From Macrobrachium rosenbergii (Eukaryota > Arthropoda > Malacostraca > Decapoda > Palaemonidae), in contig NC_089781.1 in NCBI RefSeq assembly GCF_040412425.1, positions 48,538,727 through 48,602,726 of the forward strand: a stretch of DNA of 64,000 nt, in the 5' to 3' direction. Position numbers and translations under genes: made by a program. The notes below the pieces were generated by a model, which ran no database searches, had not been told where the DNA came from, and worked only from the letters and a program-made list of their open reading frames with translations. Within the stretch, counting starts at the first letter, position 1, and every line of letters starts with the position of its first letter. Below, one piece after another: positions 58,101 through 64,000 of the stretch.

Positions 58101-61100
58101 CCATCACTTTTTCCATAAATCACTGAAAAAATCACTGATGTCAATACAAACGATATCATTTTCTGTCTTGAATGGGTACCAGAAATCACTGGTTTCCAAA
58201 GAAGCAGGAGTGCTAATCACTAACATCTCCTTGCATAGAAGCAGGGAAGAAATCACTGCCTTGGTCTCATAGAAGCAGGAGTAAGAAAAATTGCCTTTGC
58301 CTTAATAAGGCCTTGCCTCCATGAAAAGTCTGGCATTTCCATAGAAGCAGGAGTATGAAATCACCACCCTCCATAGAAGCAGGAGTACCAGAAATCACTG
58401 CCTTATATCATTGCCGGTCCATAGAAGCAGGAGTACCAAAATTACACTTTTTCCATAGAAGCAGACTACCTTTGCCAAAGCAGGAGTGTCACTGCTCCTC
58501 CATAGAAAGGAGTACCAAAATCACTGCCTTTGCCTCCATAAAAGCAGGAGTAGAAATCACTGCCTTTGCCTCCATAGAAGCAGGAGTACCAGAAATCACT
58601 GCCTTGATAGAAGCAGGAGTACAGAAATCACTGCCTTTGATAAAGCAGGAGTACAGAAATCACTGCCTTTCCCTCCATAGAAGCAGGAGAAGTACCAAAA
58701 ATCACTGCCTTTGCCTTCATAAAAGCAGGAGTACCAGAAATCACTGCCTGCCTCCATAGAAGCAGGAGTACCAGAAATCACCAGAAATCACTGCCTTTTC
58801 TTTAAGAAATCATAGAAGCAGGAGTACCAAAATCATGCCTTTGCCTCCATAGAAGCAGGGACCAAAATCACTGGTGCAGGTACCAGAAATCACTGCCTTT
58901 GCCTTCATAGAAGCAGGAGTAGAGGGAAATCACTGCTTTGCCTCCATAAAAGCAGGAGTACTCAGAAATCACTTATCCATAGAAGAGGAGTACCAGAAAT
59001 CACTGCCTTTGCTCCATAGAAGCAGGAGCCAGAAATCACTGCCTGTGCACTGCCTTGCCTCCATAGAAGCAGGAGTACCAGAAATCATTACCTTTGCCTC
59101 CATAGAAGCAGGAGTACCAGAAATCACTGCCTTTGCCTCCATAGAAGCAGGAGTACCAGAAATCACTGCCTTTGCCTCCATAGAAGCAGGAGTACCAAAA
59201 ATCACTGCCTTTGCCTCCAGGAGTAAAGCATAGAGTACATGGAGAGTGCCAGAAATCACTGCCTTGCCTCCATCACTGCCTTTGCCTCCATAGAAAGCCA
59301 GAAATCACTGCCTTTGGAATAGAAGCAGAGTTTCGAAATCACTGCCTTTTCCCTCCATAGAAGAGGAGTATCACTGCCTTTGCTCCATAATAGAAGCAGG
59401 AGTACCAGAAAATCACTGCCTTTGCCTCCATAGAAGAAGAAGCAGACCAGAAATCAAAATCAGAAATCACTGCCTTTACAAGTCCTCCAGGAGTACCAGA
59501 AATCACTGCCTTTGCCTCCATAGAAGCAGGAGTACCAGAAATCCTTTGCCTCCACAGGAGACACTGCCTTTGCCTCCAGATAGAAGCAGGAGTACCATCA
59601 CTGAAGAAGCAGGAAGTACCAGAAATCACTGCCTTTGCCTCCATAAAAGCAGGAGTACCAGAAATCACTGCCTTTGCCTCCATAAAAGCAGGGATACCAG
59701 AAATCACTGCCTTGCCTCCATAGAAGCAGGAGTACCAGAAATCACTGCCTTTGCCTCCATAGAAGCAGAAGTACCAAAATCACTGCCTTTGCCTCCAGAA
59801 AAGCAGGAGTACCAAAATCACTGCCTTTGCCTCCATAGAAGCAGGAGTACAGAAATCACTGCCTTGGAAAATGGTACCAGAAATCACTTTGCCTCCATAG
59901 AAGCAGGAGTACCAGAAATCACTGCCTTTGCCTCCATAGAAGCAGGAGTACCAGAAATCACTGCCTTTGCCTCACTGCCTTGCCTCCATAGAGGAGTACC
60001 AGAAATCACTGCCTTTGCCTCCATAGAAGCAGGAGTACCAGAAATCACTGCCTTGAAATACACACTGCCTTTGCCCCATAGAAGAAACAGGAGTACCAGA
60101 AATCACTGCCTTTGCTCCATAGAAGCAGGAGTACCAGAAATCACTGCCTTGCCTCCATAGAAGCAAGAGTACCAGAAATCACTGCCTTGCCTCCATAGAA
60201 GCAGGAGTACCAAAAACTGCACTGAAATCACTGCCTTGCCTCCATAGAAGCAGGAGTACCAGAAATCACTGCCTTTGCCTCCATAGAAGCAGGAGTAACA
60301 GAAATCACTGCCTTTGTCCATAGAAGAAATCACTGCCTTTGCCTCCAGGAGTACCAAAAATCACTGCAGGAGTACTCACTTTTGCCTCCATAAAAGCAGG
60401 AGTACCAGAAATCACTGCCTTGCCTCCATAGAAGGAGTAAATAAAAATCACTGCCTTGCCTCCATAGAAGCAGGAGTGCCAAAATCACTGCCTTTGCCTC
60501 CATAGAAGAAGGAGTACCAGAAATCACTGCCTCCATTCACTGCCTTTGCCTTCATAGAAGCAGGAGTACCAGAAATCACTGCCTTTGCCTCCATAGAAGC
60601 AGGAGTACCAGAAATCACTGCCTTTGCCTTCATAGAAGCAGGAGTAACAAAAATCACTGCCTTTGCCTTCATAGAAGCAGGAGTACCAGAAATCACTGCC
60701 TTTGCCTCCATAGAAGCAGGAGTACCAGAAATCACTGCCTTTGCCTCCATAAGAGGAGCAGAAATCATTGAGTACCAGAAATCACTGCCTTGCCTCCCAG
60801 GAGTGCCAGAAATCACTGCAGGAGTACCAGAAATCACTGCCTTGCCTCCATAGAAGCAGGAGTACCAGAAATCACTGCCTTTGCCTCCATAGAAGCAGGA
60901 GTACCAGAAATCACTGCCTTTGCCTCCATAGAAGCAGGAGTACCAGAAATCACTGCCTTTGCCTCCATAGAAGCAGGAGTACCAGAAATCACTGCCTTTG
61001 CCTCCATAGAAGCAGGAGTACCAGAAATCACTGCCTTGCTCCATAGAAGCAGGAGTCCAGAAATCACTGATAAAAGCAGGAGTACCAAAAATCACTGCCT

Positions 61101-64000
61101 TTCCATAAAGCCTCCATAGAAGCAGGAGTACCAGAAATCACTGCCTTTGCCTCCATAGAAGCAGGAGTACCAGAAATCACTGCCTTGCCTCCAGAAATCA
61201 CTGAAAGCAGGAGTACCAGAAATCACTGCCTTTGAAATCTCCATAAGAAGCAGGAGTACCAGAAATCACTGCCTTTGCCTCCATAGAAGCAGGAGTAACA
61301 GAAATCACTGCCTTTGCCTCCATAGAAGCAGGAGTAACAGAAATCACTGCCTTTGCCTCCATAGAAGCAGGAGTACCAGAAATCACTGCCTTTGCCTCCA
61401 TAGAACCAGAAATCAGAGTACCAGAAATCACTGCCTTGCCTTCATAGAAGCAGGAGTACTCCATATAGAAGCAGGAGTAACAAAAATCACTGCCTTTGCC
61501 TTCATAGAAGAAGGAGTGCCAGAAATCATTGCCTTTGCCTCCATAGAAGCAGGAGTACCAGAAATCACTGCCTTTGCCTCCATAGAAGCAGGAGTGCCAG
61601 AAATCACTGCCTTTGCCTCCATAGAAGCAGGAGCTAACCAGAAATCACTTTGCCTTGGAAGCAGGAGTACCAGAAATCACTGCCATATAGAAGCAGGAGT
61701 ACCAGAAGTCACTGCCTTGCCTCCATAGAAGCAGGAGTGCCAAAAACACTGCCTTGCCTCCATAGAAGCAGGAGTACCAGAAATCACTGCCTTTGCCTCC
61801 ATAGAAGCAGGAGTACCAGAAATCACTGCCTTGAGTACCAGAAATCACTGCCTTCCTCCATAGAAGCAGGAGTACCAAAATCACTGCCTTTGCTCCATAA
61901 AGCAGGAGTACCAGAAATCACTGCCTTCCCCTCCATAGCAGGAGTACAGAAATCACTAACTTGCTCCAGCAGGAGTACCAGAAATCACTGCCTTTCCTCC
62001 ATGGAAGCAGAAGTACCAGAAATCACTGCCCTTGCCTTTCCATAGAAGCAGGAGTACCAGAAATCACTGCCTTTGCCTCCATAGAAGCAGGAGTACCAGA
62101 AATCACTGCCTTTGCCATCCCAGAAATCACTGCCTTGCCCATAGAGCAGGTGAGTACAGAAATCACTGCCTTGCTCTCCATAGAAGCAGGAGGCCTTCAC
62201 TGCCTTCCCTCCATAGAAGCAGGAGTACCAGAAATCACTGCCTTTGCCTCCAGAGAGCAGGAGTACCAGAAATCACTGCCTTTCCAGGAGTAACTCCATA
62301 AAGCAGGAGTACCAGAAATCACTGCTTGCCTCCATTGCACTCCCTCCATAGAAGCAGGAGTAACAGAAATCACTGCCTTTGCCTCCATAGAAGCAGGAGT
62401 ACAGAAATCACTGCCTTTGCCAGGAGTAAGCAGGAGTACCAGAAATCACTGCCTTTGCCTCCATAGAAGCAGGAGTACCAGAAATCACTGCCTTTGCTCC
62501 ATAGAAATCACTGCAGGAGTAACAGAAATCACTGCCTTTCCCTCCATAGAAGCAGGAGTAAGAAATCAGAAAGCAGGAGTACCACACTGCCTTTGCCTCC
62601 ATAAAAGCAGGAGTACCAGAAATCACTGCCTTTGCCTCCATAGAAGCAGGAGTGCCAGAAATCACTGCCTTTCCCTCCATAGAAGAAGGAGTAACAAAAT
62701 CACTGCCTTTCCCTCCATAGAAGCAGTGAGTAACAGAAATCACTGCCTTTGCCTCCATAGAAGCAGGAGTACCAGAAATCACTGCCTTTGCCTCCATAAA
62801 AGCAGGAGTACCAGAAATCACTGCCTTCCTCCATAAAGCAGAAGTGCAGAAATCACTGCCTTTGCCTCCATAGAAGCAGGAGTAACAGAAATCACTGCCT
62901 TCCTCCATAGAAGCAGGAGTACTCAGAAATCACTGCCTTTGCCTCCATAGAGTACTATGCAGGAGTGCCAGAAATCACTGCCTTTGCCTCCATAGAAGCA
63001 GCAGGAGTACCAGAAATCACTGCCTTTGCCTCCATAGAAGCAGGAGTAGAAATCACAGAAATCACTGCCTTTGCCTCCATAGAAGCAGGAGTACCAGAAA
63101 TCACTGCCTTTGCCTCCATAAAAGCAGGAGTACCAGAAATCACTGCCTTTGAAGCAGGAGTAACTCCATAGAAGCAGGAGTACCAGAAATCACTGCCTTT
63201 GCCTCCATAAAAGCAGGAGTACCAGAAATCACTGCCTTGCCTCCATAGAAGCAGGAGTACCAGAAATCACTGCCTTTGCCTCCATAGAAGAAGGAGTACC
63301 AGAAATCACTGCCTTTGCCTTCAGGAGTACCAGAAATCACTGCCTTTGCCTCCATAGAAGCAGGAGGCCAGAAATCACCAGAAATCACTGCCTTTTGCCT
63401 TCCTTAGAGCAGAAATCACTGCCTTGAGGTGCCAGAAATCACTGCCTTTGCCTCCCATAGAAGCAGGAGTACCAGAAATCACTGCCTTGCCCCATAGAAG
63501 CAGGAGTACCAGAAATCACTGCCTTTGCCTCCATAGCCTCCAGCTTGGAGTACCAGAAATCACTGCCTCTTCTCCATAGAAGCAGGAGTACCCAAAAATC
63601 ACTGCCTTTGCCTCCATAAAGCAGGAGTACCAGAAATCACTGCCTTTGCCTCCATAGAAGCAGGAGTACCAAAATCACTGCTTTGCCTCATAAAGAAGCA
63701 GGAGTACCAGAAATCACTGCCTTCCATGGAAGCAGGAGTACAGAAATCACTGGCTTGCCTTCATAGAAGCAGGAGTACCAGAAATCACTGCCTTTCACTG
63801 CCTCCATAGAAGAGAGTACCAAAATCTCACTGCCTTCTCCATAAAAGCAGGAGTACCAGAAATCACTGCCTTTGCCTCCATAGAAGCAGGAGTACCAGAA
63901 ATCACTGCCTTGCCTCCATAAAAGCAGGAGTACCAGAAATCATTGCCTTTGCCTCCATAGAAGCAGGAGTACCAGAAATCACTGCCTTTGCCTCCATAGA
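55183..64000. repeat. 39-bp satellite array, at least 8.8 kb
   Basis: The unit is TTTGCCTCCATAGAAGCAGG followed by AGTACCAGAAATCACTGCC (39 bp). The array continues past the window end, so on the order of 200 copies are visible. Copies are fragmentary and mixed with other sequence from 55,183 to about 58,700. They are close to perfect in runs such as 60,840-61,040 and 59,080-59,210. Short deletions (TTTGCC to TTGCC, loss of CC in TACCAG) are common. Because 39 is a multiple of 3 and the unit has no stop in several frames, long frames appear on both strands (13-residue repeats EITAFASIEAGVP and ISGTPASMEAKAV). I regard these as by-products. Confidence 0.97.

Noticed and set aside
58355..63388. 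Many apparent proteins with EITAFASIEAGVP or ISGTPASMEAKAV repeats
   Set aside because: They exist on both strands and in several frames because the 39-bp unit has no stops. Frames break at every small indel and there is no start context or regulation.
55183..64000. CRISPR-like array
   Set aside because: The repeats are contiguous with no unique spacers, and the sequence is eukaryotic.

Overview
The window looks like repeat-rich intergenic DNA from an arthropod, most plausibly a decapod crustacean. That is an inference from the mix of DIRS-type, Penelope-like, Gag-only LTR and Tc1/mariner elements set among very long (TA)n and (TC)n microsatellites. No intact host gene, rRNA, tRNA, CRISPR array or bacterial-type operon was recognised. 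One candidate host exon (about 49,977-50,236, minus strand) is bounded by good splice signals.

Layout. 1-1,260: broken Tc1/mariner transposase inserted in an LTR. 1,258-8,086: LTR element A (gag-protease only). 8,103-10,417: Penelope-like element PLE-1 between about 350-bp inverted arms. 10,441-10,916: (TA)n and a perfect hairpin. 10,917-17,964: LTR element B, a better relative of A. 17,965-18,511: (TA)n. 18,512-26,850: DIRS-1 (minus). 26,851-27,233: (TA)n. 27,237-28,513: unidentified segment, possibly a solo LTR. 28,514-28,700: (TA)n. 28,701-29,450: truncated PLE-2 (minus). 29,455-33,987: 5'-truncated DIRS-2 (plus). 33,988-34,400: palindrome with a (TA)n core. 34,400-42,926: DIRS-3 (minus), the best preserved element. 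42,927-43,336: (TA)n around a short dispersed motif. 43,337-46,668: PLE-3 (minus) with direct repeats. 46,669-46,930: (TA)n. 46,950-49,160: decayed PLE-4 (plus). 49,161-50,670: mostly low-copy DNA with the candidate exon. 50,671-51,744: 32-bp minisatellite. 51,745-52,563: two further tandem repeats. 52,620-52,842: (TA)n. 52,843-53,690: decayed PLE-5 (minus). 53,690-55,180: nothing recognised. 55,183-64,000: 39-bp satellite running off the window.

How the parts work. The DIRS copies carry Gag, reverse transcriptase-RNase H and tyrosine recombinase in overlapping frames, inverted terminal repeats and an internal complementary region. This is the arrangement used to make a circular DNA intermediate for recombinase-mediated insertion. 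The PLEs encode a reverse transcriptase fused to a GIY-YIG endonuclease. Elements A and B encode only Gag and a retropepsin-like domain, with no reverse transcriptase, RNase H or integrase, so they probably depended on another element's enzymes. Most coding regions are broken by frameshifts or stops. DIRS-3 keeps an open RT-RNase H frame.

Most striking: nearly every element border is a (TA)n tract; a roughly 80-100-bp motif always lies beside (TA)n; DIRS Gag appears to be assembled by splicing from an exon encoding a compact Cys/His domain; and the 39-bp satellite is a whole number of codons and stays open on both strands.
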